A DNA stretch of 11,273 bases from Ktedonobacteraceae bacterium (lineage in GTDB: Bacteria; Chloroflexota; Ktedonobacteria; Ktedonobacterales; Ktedonobacteraceae), in assembly GCA_017354095.1 (NCBI GenBank), contig JAFMRP010000064.1:1-11273 (forward strand). Reading direction: 5' to 3'. Below are positions 1 to 6,353 of the stretch, in pieces. The notes under the pieces are model-generated. The model had not been told where the DNA came from and made no database searches. It saw nothing but the letters and a program-made list of their open reading frames with translations. Each line of letters opens with the position of its first letter. Position 1 is the first letter of the stretch. The translations under genes were made by a program, and so were the position numbers.

Positions 1-181
1 AAAGGTTCACCCATTGAGGAAACCATGAGAAATGTACGTCAGATAATTATCAAAAAACCGTGCCATCTAATAACAACCTTTACAAGGAAACCGCGTCGTG
101 GCAAGGTGAGGAATTTGAGAAATATTACCGTGACATCAATAGTATTATATACATAAAAATTATTAGGGGGATACAAGACCA
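1..181. other. AT-rich leader of the first gene, no assigned gene
   Basis: This stretch is clearly richer in A and T than the rest of the window. Plus frame 1 is open from the window edge to a TAA at 154-156, and plus frame 3 is open from 18 to a TAG at 210-212. Neither has a ribosome binding site, and I cannot assign either to a family. The frame-3 reading contains a Trp-X-Gly followed by helix-favouring residues, which is too little to call. The AT-rich run at about 140-165 just before the first gene is the natural place for its promoter, but no convincing -35/-10 pair is visible. Confidence 0.3.
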
Positions 182-874
182 ATGGGATCTGATATCGGTG
201 GGCACCATCTAGAAAACACAGGGGGAACTGGAGAAGCGGCTGCAAAGCCTCTAGAAGAAACCAACGTAGCAAGGTTAGGGATTAGCGATAGTGCTACAGC
301 GCAACCAGAGGGACCGGCGGAAGGACTGAAGCGCTCTGAGATCTCAGGAGTTCTAGGACATCGAGATAACCAATGGGAGGGACATTGGCATCAACGAGAG
401 ACCGGAACAAGGCAGATATTGAATACGCATTTGGAGGGCTATCACAGTATTACGGAGACTTTCAGCAATATCCAGCAAAATGTGACACATTATGATACCG
501 AGATGAGAACGCTTAATGAGCAAACAGCAGGGCATCTTGGAGTAGATATTAACGAAGTAAGTAAGAAGACCGTAACCGAAGCAGCACACTACCAGACAGT
601 CCAAGCAAGATATCTAGAAACAATGGACGGGCTACTCAGAGGAAAAGTAGAAGCAGAGCAAGTGCAAGGAGTAATGCAAGAATATAAACAAGCAGATTAT
701 TATCTCAGAAGAGGCGAAAAAATCGCCTTCGAGCAGTTGGCAGGCCTTGACACCCCGAGCATAACACTACCAGAGGAAATTCAGGGGAAAACTGATGATG
801 CTGCGACAAAGCAGCCAGAAACAACTTCTGCGGCAGATTCATTTATTGCGCGAGCATTGAGAGGTGAAATATAG
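182..874 (+). CDS. Orphan helical protein, 230 aa, unknown function
   Basis: The reading frame encodes 230 residues. ATG 182 is preceded by a purine-rich AGGGGG at 165-170 with an 11-nt gap, a usable though slightly long ribosome binding site. Residues 1-60 are rich in Gly, Glu, Thr and Ala and look disordered. Residues about 62-190 are polar and strongly helix-favouring (many Glu, Gln, His, Tyr), consistent with a helical bundle or coiled coil. The tail is acidic and Thr/Ser-rich, then ends in a short Ala/Arg helix (FIARALRGEI). There is no signal peptide, membrane span or Cys cluster. I do not recognise the family. Base composition is more AT-rich than the genes after 3500, which suggests recent transfer. 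Another short gene starts 82 bp downstream on the same strand with a similar Gly/Ser-rich opening, so the two may belong together. Confidence 0.7.
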   Translation: MGSDIGGHHLENTGGTGEAAAKPLEETNVARLGISDSATAQPEGPAEGLKRSEISGVLGHRDNQWEGHWHQRETGTRQILNTHLEGYHSITETFSNIQQNVTHYDTEMRTLNEQTAGHLGVDINEVSKKTVTEAAHYQTVQARYLETMDGLLRGKVEAEQVQGVMQEYKQADYYLRRGEKIAFEQLAGLDTPSITLPEEIQGKTDDAATKQPETTSAADSFIARALRGEI

Positions 875-956
875 AATGTGTAAAATAAATTAAGATCACC
901 TACTTAGGATTGAGCATGTAAAGAAACCTCTTAACAATAGAAAGGTGGATCTAGCT

Positions 957-1063
957 ATGTCTGGAGCGATTGATAAAGGAAACATGAGAGATGGAGAAAC
1001 GCCGCCAGAGACACATCTGCATCTCGCACGAATAGAAGGGAATGAGGGAACCAGGTCTGGTGG
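957..1063 (+). pseudogene. 5' part of a short gene interrupted by the IS3 element
   Basis: ATG 957 follows a very good ribosome binding site (AAAGGTGG, 941-948, 8-nt gap). The frame encodes about 35 residues beginning MSGAIDKGNMRDGETPPETH before it runs into the left inverted repeat of the IS at 1064. Read on into the IS, it stops at TAG 1083-1085, giving a 42-aa product. If the IS is removed exactly (1063 joined to 2293), the frame stays open for another 32 codons and stops at 2390-2392. The rejoined protein would be about 68 aa with a Lys/Arg-rich tail (SIKKKRGKRSDSFRTGKR). The strong ribosome binding site makes the start credible. The rejoined product is inference, because no target-site duplication proves that the two flanks belong together. 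Function is unknown. Confidence 0.5.
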
Positions 1064-1090
1064 TGTAAAGTACCTGTTTCTATAGACACT
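1064..1090 (+). repeat. Left terminal inverted repeat of the IS3 element (orfB end)
   Basis: This 27-nt end matches the reverse complement of 2266-2292 in two blocks, GTACCTG and ATAGACA, plus the terminal TGT. Only a few internal positions differ. The orfB stop codon (1089-1091) lies at its inner edge. Confidence 0.85.
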
Positions 1091-1947
1091 ACACGAAGGT
1101 AATCGAGGGGATCTTCTCCAAAGCCACTTGCTCGGCGTATTGCTGGGGAGAAAGATTGCCTAACCCCTCATGGGGACGGTGATGATTATAAAAATTGATC
1201 CAGTTCTCAGCCGCACGCAGAAAGGCTCCCAGACTCTGATAGCGATAGCGTTCAGCTACAGCCAGCTTCAATGTGCCGACCAAAACGCTCGGCATAGCCG
1301 TTATCGGTCGGTGTACCTGCTCGGCTCATGGAGAGCACAAACCCTTTTTGCAAGAGCAGATGGCGGGTTTGCTCAGCCCCGAACTGTTTGCCCTGATCGC
1401 TGTGAAAGACTGCCCCCGGTGCTTGGAAGGTCATGGTTTGGATCGCGTCGGTCACCAGATCGGCTCGCATATGGTAATCAAAAGCCATTCCCAGGATGGC
1501 GCGTGTGCCTTTATGCAAAGCAAAGCATCCTCTCACCTTGCTCCTATCGCCGAGGCGCACTTCCAGAATATCGGAGAACACCATTTCTTTCCCCTCGATC
1601 TCCTCTGGCTTGAGCAGTAGGTTGGGAGCGACCTGGTTGGCCTTGCCAGGGTAGACATACTTTTTGCGTTTGCGTCGGGCGGTGATCCCATATTTGTGCA
1701 TGACGCGTTTGACACGATTTTTCCCGGTCCCAAGCAGCACAGCGAGTTTGCGGTGCCCCATCGTATCATCCTGTTCGTGCAGGTGCTCAATGCACACAGC
1801 CAGCTTTTTATCCAGCTTCTCTCGTTTTGGCTGCACATACAGGCTACTGCGGGCAATGCCCAGGGTTCGGGCGAGCTGGCTTTTATTGATCGGGCCGTCG
1901 GAAGCACAGATTTGGCGTGCCAGTTCTACCTTCTGATGCGTGTTCAA
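1089..1947 (-). pseudogene. IS3-family transposase OrfB (DDE integrase core), frame-disrupted
   Basis: The first part (from TTG 1947) has an N-terminal HTH_21-like region (GHRKLAVLL...RVKRVMHKYG) and an rve integrase core. The catalytic triad is visible as D126 (VFSDILEV), D184 (FHSDQG) and E220 (DNGYAERF), with 35 residues between the second D and the E. Just after the catalytic Glu the frame is lost at about 1280-1281. One extra base turns the expected ...AERF-VGTLKLAVAERY into ...AERFGRHIEAGCS and a stop at 1252. The remaining C-terminal part (NWINFYNHHRPHEGLGNLSP) continues in another frame to 1089. A single-base deletion would restore a protein of about 286 aa. The position is not the programmed shift, so this is decay or a sequencing error. 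Confidence 0.85.
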
Positions 1948-2240
1948 TGGCCCGACAGCCCGCGGGATTTTTTTAGCAGTTCGTTCTGCACTGTTAACTC
2001 GCCGATAATCTTTTTGAGTTCTTCTGGCGATTCTCCTGGCGCAGGCTTGTCCTGCTCACGGCGTTTGCCTTCAAAAGCCGATGGACCATACTGCTGGAAT
2101 TCCTGCCTCCATCGACTCATCACCGAGGAAGGCACTCCGAACTTTCGGCACACTGCTTCAATGGTAGTGTCCCGCTGGAAGCTCTCCAGCACGGCCTTGA
2201 ACTTGAATTCCTGTGTATGTTGCTTCCGCTTGCTTGTCAT
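1944..2240 (-). CDS. IS3-family transposase OrfA (HTH, DNA-binding part), 98 aa
   Basis: This short basic protein opens MTSKRKQHTQEFKFKAVLES and continues with a helix-turn-helix (about residues 20-50, TTIEAVCRKFGVPSSVMSRW) and a C-terminal leucine-rich helix (ELKKIIGELTVQNELLKK). That is the standard layout of IS3 OrfA with its HTH and leucine-zipper oligomerisation segment. I chose ATG 2240 over the upstream GTG at 2267 because AGAAGG sits about 9 nt before it and the family normally begins at this Met-Thr. The stop overlaps the orfB start by 4 nt (TTGA). An A7 run near the 3' end allows a -1 shift into orfB to make the OrfAB transposase. Confidence 0.88.
   Translation of the reverse strand: MTSKRKQHTQEFKFKAVLESFQRDTTIEAVCRKFGVPSSVMSRWRQEFQQYGPSAFEGKRREQDKPAPGESPEELKKIIGELTVQNELLKKSRGLSGH
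1968..1974 (-). promoter_or_regulatory. A7 slippery heptamer for -1 programmed frameshifting
   Basis: On the minus strand the orfA codons CTA AAA AAA TCC contain seven consecutive A residues. Slipping back one base at this run enters the orfB frame, which is open upstream of its TTG and reads KKIPRAVGPLNTHQKVE. That gives a continuous OrfAB fusion. A-runs at the orfA/orfB overlap are the normal way IS3-family elements make their active transposase. Confidence 0.7.
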
Positions 2241-2265
2241 GGATTCGTACCTTCTCTCTTTGACC

Positions 2266-2292
2266 ACTGTCTATTTTATCAGGTACGTAACA
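2266..2292 (-). repeat. Right terminal inverted repeat of the IS3 element (orfA end)
   Basis: This is the partner of the repeat at 1064-1090. It lies about 26 bp upstream of the orfA ATG, so it probably overlaps the element's own promoter region, as is usual in IS3-family elements. Confidence 0.85.
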
Positions 2293-2378
2293 TGATAACC
2301 ATTCCACTACTTCTATAAAAAAGAAAAGAGGAAAAAGGAGCGACAGTTTCCGAACAGGCAAGCGAACTTCTGACAGCG

Positions 2379-2597
2379 TCATCCATCAGTGACGCAAGCA
2401 AGTTCAGGAAGCCGCACGGCCCATGAGAACGCATTCCACTTGCTCCACATGGGCGTTTCAAGAGGCACGCCTGAAAGATCGGCGCTCTTCAAACGATCGC
2501 CAGTATACTTTTCATGGAGCAGCTTGTCACGCTTTTTCGTCCGGCACAGACGAATAGTACCATTATGACTTAAAGGCATCTCTATCATTGCGTTCAT
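2379..2597 (-). CDS. Possible small ORF, 72 aa, unknown and perhaps not expressed
   Basis: ATG 2597 overlaps the last stop of the upstream decayed gene in an ATGA arrangement, and its own TGA overlaps another ATG (2382) in the same way. That next frame is cut after 30 codons by the IS end. This chain is what translationally coupled genes look like, but such overlaps also arise by chance. The protein (opening MNAMIEMPLSHNGTIRLCRT) has a basic start and no motif I recognise. There is no independent ribosome binding site. It may be a remnant of an operon that ran leftward before the IS arrived. Confidence 0.2.
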   Translation of the reverse strand: MNAMIEMPLSHNGTIRLCRTKKRDKLLHEKYTGDRLKSADLSGVPLETPMWSKWNAFSWAVRLPELACVTDG

Positions 2598-3177
2598 GCT
2601 TCTGGTTGATGAGTCTCTAGTTGCCCGATGAATGTCGTACCACGTCTGTAAGCAGAGCTCTTCTCATTATAGGCCAGCAGATGCGGAACACGTTGCTCTG
2701 GCGTTCATAGCGAGAGTGATCCGACGCCTTAGCTCTTCCAAACACATGGGGCGGCCCCTATGCTGAACGACCACATCCTGGATCACGAGGTGCTGGTGAA
2801 AGAGACATGGCGCCGAGCAGAAAAGCACGTGAGGTGCTCCGTCAGACGAACCCGCATCTCTTCGTGTTTGCATCCGACCTGCTGCTGCAGCGCGAATGCC
2901 TTGCGATAGAAGGCATCAATCTCTTCTGCTGGAAGCAGGCCATGTTCCCCTTCTTCACCAACCGGCGCTGCAATAGCAACAGATGGGGCTCCGGTCCCAT
3001 GATCGAGAGGTCCCTCACAGGAGGCCGTGGTCGTCATACCCAGTATATTCAACGCAACAACCAGATCAAAGATACCGGATCAATGGGCTCTCCCAGGTGG
3101 TTAGTGACTGTGCATACGGTGCTCTGGCCCTTTACGGCGTGCAAGCGCGTCCTCATTGTTCGCTGTTCCTCTTTCAT
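2594..3177 (-). pseudogene. Decayed gene of an uncharacterised SCEG-motif family
   Basis: Joining minus-strand frames gives one sensible protein. Frame 1 from ATG 3177 (MKEEQRTMRTRLHAVKGQ ... NHLGEPIDP) is followed, after one missing base at about 3076-3078, by GIFDLVVALNILGMTTTASC then EGPLDHGTGAP. It then has a helical stretch (EEIDAFYRKAFALQQQ), a second missing base between 2783 and 2873, QDVVVQHRGRPMCLEELRRR, and an extra base at about 2670-2685. It ends in RVPHLLAYNEKSSAYRRG and a TGA at 2594-2596. The block LV.ALN.LGm.TtaSCEG resembles hypothetical proteins that carry SCEGH..hG..yPWv. Here the usual His and Trp read Pro and Ser, as expected of a gene under no selection. Family recognition is from memory, and the function of the family is unknown to me. 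Confidence 0.42.
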
Positions 3178-3198
3178 CGAGCAGAAGCGTCCGCTCCG

Positions 3199-3305
3199 TC
3201 ACCCATTGTATCTTCAATAGTCGGCGGCAGAGGGCTGCGTGAAGCACGAAAACAGGGACGATCTGGTAGCATAAAAAAACACCAGAGCAATGGGAAGGAT
3301 ATGTA
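3199..3305 (-). repeat. Diverged repeat, copy B (partner at 9717-9829)
   Basis: On the minus strand this segment shares the blocks TGCTCTG, CTACCAGAT and TCCCT, with several shorter matches, with 9717-9829 in the same order and orientation. By eye the match is roughly two thirds identity over the best 75 nt. Translations also resemble each other (YQIVPVF...ALC versus YQILPRF...TLC). I cannot say whether it is an old coding duplicate, an IS remnant or a shared leader. Confidence 0.35.
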
Positions 3306-3307
3306 TT

Positions 3308-3319
3308 AACGCCGGCGTT
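3308..3319. promoter_or_regulatory. Perfect 12-bp palindrome in the leader before the 132-aa gene
   Basis: The sequence AACGCCGGCGTT is a perfect palindrome about 200 bp upstream of the start at 3526. It could be an operator, but it stands alone without a clear promoter next to it. The rest of 3225-3525 shows no other signal apart from the ribosome binding site at 3511-3517. Confidence 0.2.
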
Positions 3320-3525
3320 GCGCATCCTATAGGTTCTTCCTTCCCGTTGTGCTTGCTGCTTCATCATGGAGGCGCTATGCTACCAGTAATCTCTGATTGC
3401 TTGCTGAGATGATGAGATTACTTTTGGGGCTGCTTGAGCCAATGGAAGAGCTGCTCTCAGCGTGGTGGGGTGAAAGACGCCAAACCGATCGGGTCTGTTC
3501 AGGAGAAAGCAAAGGAGTACAGGAT

Positions 3526-3924
3526 ATGGCCGAAGCATACGACGTAAGTGAGCAAAACCTGGGGATGGCCAGTCGTATCGGTCCCATCGAGATCGATTGG
3601 CCACGGACCATTGGATATTACGGTGGGGTTGGTTTAGCATGGGCGTTTGAATTGCTCGAACCACCGTTGCTACTGTTGATTGCGGCCATTCCGATGCTCA
3701 AAATGCTCAATCACCCTGAAGCGTCGAAATCCACGCGCTTCGTTGGGCAATTATTGGAAGGGGTGGCCAAACCGGTTGGAGGGAGTGCTGAAGCCACCAT
3801 TCAGTTGACCGAGACGAGAAGCTCGACCACGCATCACACCACCATCGTGGAGGAGGCACGGCAGCTGGTTCATCATCTCAGGAAGAACCGTGCAGAACCC
3901 CCTGGTAGATCGATGAAGGATTGA
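3526..3924 (+). CDS. Small single-span membrane protein, 132 aa, unknown function
   Basis: I chose ATG 3526 because AAAGGAG (3511-3517) sits 8 nt before it. The frame is open back to a TTG at 3397 but has no ribosome binding site there. The protein opens MAEAYDVSEQNLGMASRIGP. Residues 18-34 form a polar, conserved-looking block (IGPIEIDWPRTIGYYGG), followed by a hydrophobic segment at about 35-60 (GLAWAFELLEPPLLLLIAAI). Next come a Leu/Gly block (RFVGQLLEGVAKPVGG, 71-86) and a Thr/His-rich helical tail. The block around DWPRTIGYYGG reminds me of uncharacterised actinobacterial and chloroflexotan proteins, with no known role. It converges on the minus-strand VIT operon with about 610 bp between the two 3' ends. 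Real gene: likely. Function: not assignable. Confidence 0.65.
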   Translation: MAEAYDVSEQNLGMASRIGPIEIDWPRTIGYYGGVGLAWAFELLEPPLLLLIAAIPMLKMLNHPEASKSTRFVGQLLEGVAKPVGGSAEATIQLTETRSSTTHHTTIVEEARQLVHHLRKNRAEPPGRSMKD

Positions 3925-3929
3925 CGTGT

Positions 3930-3952
3930 CTCCATCACCAGATACGATGGAG
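3930..3952 (+). terminator. Weak hairpin just after the 132-aa gene
   Basis: CTCCATC (3930-3936) pairs with GATGGAG (3946-3952) around a 9-nt loop, 5 nt after the stop codon. No T-run follows, so it would be a poor intrinsic terminator. Placement is the main support. Confidence 0.25.
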
Positions 3953-4538
3953 GGGCAAACCTGGTCCACTGTGCTGCTTTTTGTCGAAGCGCGGCAGACA
4001 CCAACCAAGAAAAGCGCTGATAGTCTTTCCACGAAGAGAGATTCCAATTGACCCACTATTTGATCGGGATTGCTTGTGATACCGGCTTCTTCATCAATCC
4101 CGCTTTGTTGACCTTTGCCGAACATGCCCGTTTCGCATGAACGCCGCGCCACAAGAAGAGCAGCGAGAACGTGATCCTCTCTCCCCGTTTCCTTGCTGCT
4201 CTCCCGAGACCTTCCATGCCGGCAGTGTCTCTGGCTCTGCCTACGCTTTAGAACGCCGTAGCCACTCGTCTCATGTGAGTCCTTTCCGATGAGATGCGCT
4301 GGCTCCCTCCCATCAGCCACCGGACGGATTTGGCTGCTCGTCGACCTGTATGAGAAGCTCATCAACCAGGGAACAGCTTGGTTGGCAAGCTCACCTTCGA
4401 AGGCGATCTCGCGTAGCATCTTCCCTGCTGGTCTGAAACCAACCGATCGCCTGTTGTTCCAGACCACCACCACCAATCGAACTGGTAGCCGGAAAGGGTG
4501 CATCGTCACTGGGTGTGCTCTCTTGAGCCTGCCTCCAC
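3953..4538. other. 586-bp stretch without a recognisable gene
   Basis: A long open minus-strand frame crosses this region (to 4509) but runs antisense through the 132-aa gene, has no ribosome binding site and has low-complexity Arg/Ser-rich content. Plus-strand frames are short. I see no tRNA, repeat array or clear terminator for either converging gene. It may be a decayed sequence. Confidence 0.4.
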
Positions 4539-6353
4539 CTATGCTCCACCAAGTAACCAGGCGGCTGCGAACGACACGGCATTCCCGCCAATCACCAACC
4601 CCGCTGCGTTCCGCCAGGTGCCTCCGAAGAAATGCTTGCGTACCGCTGTCAAGGCACCAAGCTCTCCTCCGGTGACCAACGTTGCTGTTAACAAGGCTGT
4701 GTTGAAGTTGGAGATCAGAAAGGGCAGCGTGTGTAACGCCGCCGCGAGAAAGGTGGATCCCCCGATGTACAGACTCCGCTTCATCGCACTGCCCCGTCCT
4801 GTTCGCTCCCCATCGTCAGACCCCATCTCGGCCATCGCCATGCTGATCCCCCCGCCAAGCGCCGTCGCCATGCCCACACGAAACGCTGTAAACGGATCAC
4901 GTGTGACCAGGAAGCTGGAAAACAGCGGTGCCAGCGTGGAGGCAGAGCCATCCATCCCACCCGCCAGGGAAGGCTGGACCGTCTCCAGCAAGAAACGCTT
5001 GGCTGCCGGGTCCTCGATCGCTTCTCCGGCCCCCATATCTTTGAGGGAGGCGCGGATCTTGCGCAGCCAGCGCTTGGCATGGCTGGCATGACGATCGACC
5101 TCGATTTCCGCGCTTTTAGCCGTCAATGCAGCCGAGAGCCACGACCACCTCTCGCCATGTTCTCCCAGATAGGCCATCACTGCTTCGGCCCGTTCGATGG
5201 GCATGGCATGCAGAAGCTCCGCGGATTTCCTCAGTGACACCTGCGCAAAGAGCTCGACCACCATGGCTGGCTGCTGTCCATCGAGCAAGCGCAGCGCTTT
5301 GTCAACGGCTATGCCTCCCAACAGTTCCCCTGCTGCTTCCATGCCCCGATGCACCAGGATATCGGCGGTTTTGTGCGCACCCATGGCATGCAACAGATTG
5401 GCCTGGTGGTCCGCCGAAAGGTATCCCGCCATTTCCGCGATCGTTTTGATCGGTCGCCCCTGCAGGATCTGCGCCGCCGTTTCTGAGTCCCAGGTTTTCA
5501 CGATGCCTGCTGCCGCTTTGCGATCCATGGCTCCGAGGATGCGTGAAGCCCGCCCCATCTCTTTGGTGGCCATCACTTCCAGATGGGATGCCGCAATATC
5601 AGGCTTCATGCTCGCCAAGCCACTGGCAGCGGCTCTGATCGGGAGTTGCTCGATGATCTCGATCTGTTGCTCCACCGGCAAGGTGAAAGGCATTTTGGCG
5701 AAGACCTCCCGTGCTGCTTTCGGCTCCAGGGAGTTCAGCAGCATGATCACCTTCTCCGCCGGCTGACCCTCGAGATGCGTCAGGACTTCCTCGGGCTTTT
5801 TGGAGCGGAGGAGTTCCCCTGGCCCAGGCGTCTCTCTCTTGCCAAATCCAGCTGATCCATGCGTTTCGGCGATCTCGGCGATGGTGAGGGGATCGATCCT
5901 GGTGGCGATGCGTCGCACCTGGTGCCAGTCCAGATGATGAAAGAGGTCGCCGAGCTTTTCTGCCGTCAGGTGATCCAGGATGCTGGCGACCAATGAGGGC
6001 TTTTTCCAGCACGCGACCACCGATGCTGCGGCTTCCGAACGCATGCTCGAAAGCATCTGCGCAACCAAGAGCTTTCCCTCTTCCCCATGAGTACGGGCGA
6101 TGGTGGTCAGCATCCCTGCGAGTTGAGCTGGCTCGATCTTTTCCGCCAGGCCAATGGCCTCTTGCAGATGCTCCTTGCCTATGGTCAAGAAGTTCAAGGC
6201 TGCCACATCCGGCCGCATCTGCTCAAAGGCGTGCGCCTTGGTGGCCTCATCAACGCTTGCTATCCGCAGTAATGAAGGTCGTTGCTCAACCGCTCCAGGA
6301 TGTGCTTCCGCCGAATCCTGCGTTCTCAACGCTCCGTCTGTCTCACGCATCAT
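4539..6353 (-). CDS. MgtE_N-like helical repeats fused to a VIT/CCC1 (MbfA-like) metal transporter domain
   Basis: The protein has 604 aa from ATG 6353 (M-M-R-E-T-D). AGGAAA lies about 8 nt before this ATG, and the start overlaps the stop of the upstream TPR gene; the upstream ATG 6476 would overlap that gene by over 130 bp. Residues about 40-400 are repeated two-helix units with alternating Leu/Ala (LLNSLEPKAAREVFAKMP, AARILxAM-type blocks), like the MgtE intracellular N domain. A basic linker (KRWLRKIRASLKDMGAG) follows. Residues about 456-604 match the membrane part of VIT/CCC1 iron transporters. GGMDGSASTLAPLF opens TM1, ISMAMAEMGSDDGERTGRG ends TM2, HTLPFLIS lies in TM3, and GGEL lies in TM4. 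Predicted spans are about 474-485, 491-512, 528-547, 552-571 and 584-603. The sequence is closest in style to MbfA iron exporters, whose N-terminal domain is ferritin-like; no such domain is present here. Likely role: inner-membrane export of iron or manganese (inference). Confidence 0.8.
   Translation of the reverse strand: MMRETDGALRTQDSAEAHPGAVEQRPSLLRIASVDEATKAHAFEQMRPDVAALNFLTIGKEHLQEAIGLAEKIEPAQLAGMLTTIARTHGEEGKLLVAQMLSSMRSEAAASVVACWKKPSLVASILDHLTAEKLGDLFHHLDWHQVRRIATRIDPLTIAEIAETHGSAGFGKRETPGPGELLRSKKPEEVLTHLEGQPAEKVIMLLNSLEPKAAREVFAKMPFTLPVEQQIEIIEQLPIRAAASGLASMKPDIAASHLEVMATKEMGRASRILGAMDRKAAAGIVKTWDSETAAQILQGRPIKTIAEMAGYLSADHQANLLHAMGAHKTADILVHRGMEAAGELLGGIAVDKALRLLDGQQPAMVVELFAQVSLRKSAELLHAMPIERAEAVMAYLGEHGERWSWLSAALTAKSAEIEVDRHASHAKRWLRKIRASLKDMGAGEAIEDPAAKRFLLETVQPSLAGGMDGSASTLAPLFSSFLVTRDPFTAFRVGMATALGGGISMAMAEMGSDDGERTGRGSAMKRSLYIGGSTFLAAALHTLPFLISNFNTALLTATLVTGGELGALTAVRKHFFGGTWRNAAGLVIGGNAVSFAAAWLLGGA

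Larger units (their letters stand above)
1064..2292 (-). mobile_element. IS3-family insertion sequence, 1229 bp
   Basis: The element is bounded by 27-bp imperfect inverted repeats that begin TGT, follow the pattern TGTNANGTACCTG then ATAGACANT, and point inward. Between them lie a classic IS3 orfA (HTH_Tnp_1 type) and orfB (DDE integrase core) overlapping in different frames. The length fits the family norm of about 1.2-1.5 kb. IS3 elements usually leave a 3-5 bp target duplication; here the flanks are GGTGG on the left and TGATA on the right, so none is visible. orfB carries a frame disruption, so this copy is probably not autonomous. Confidence 0.88.

Noticed and set aside
18..212. Frame-3 reading with a Trp-X-Gly in a helical context, reminiscent of WXG100 proteins
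   Set aside because: No start codon with a ribosome binding site, a stop just upstream (15-17), and overlap with the better supported gene at 182.
1170..2295. Several long plus-strand frames inside the IS3 element
   Set aside because: They are antisense shadows of orfA and orfB.
2807..3220. 137-codon plus-strand open frame
   Set aside because: It lies opposite the minus-strand pseudogene, whose corrected reading gives family-like blocks; the plus reading has none and no ribosome binding site.
3751..4509. 252-codon minus-strand open frame between the 132-aa gene and the VIT gene
   Set aside because: It runs antisense through 174 bp of a better supported gene, lacks a ribosome binding site, has no domain and is compositionally like a random frame.
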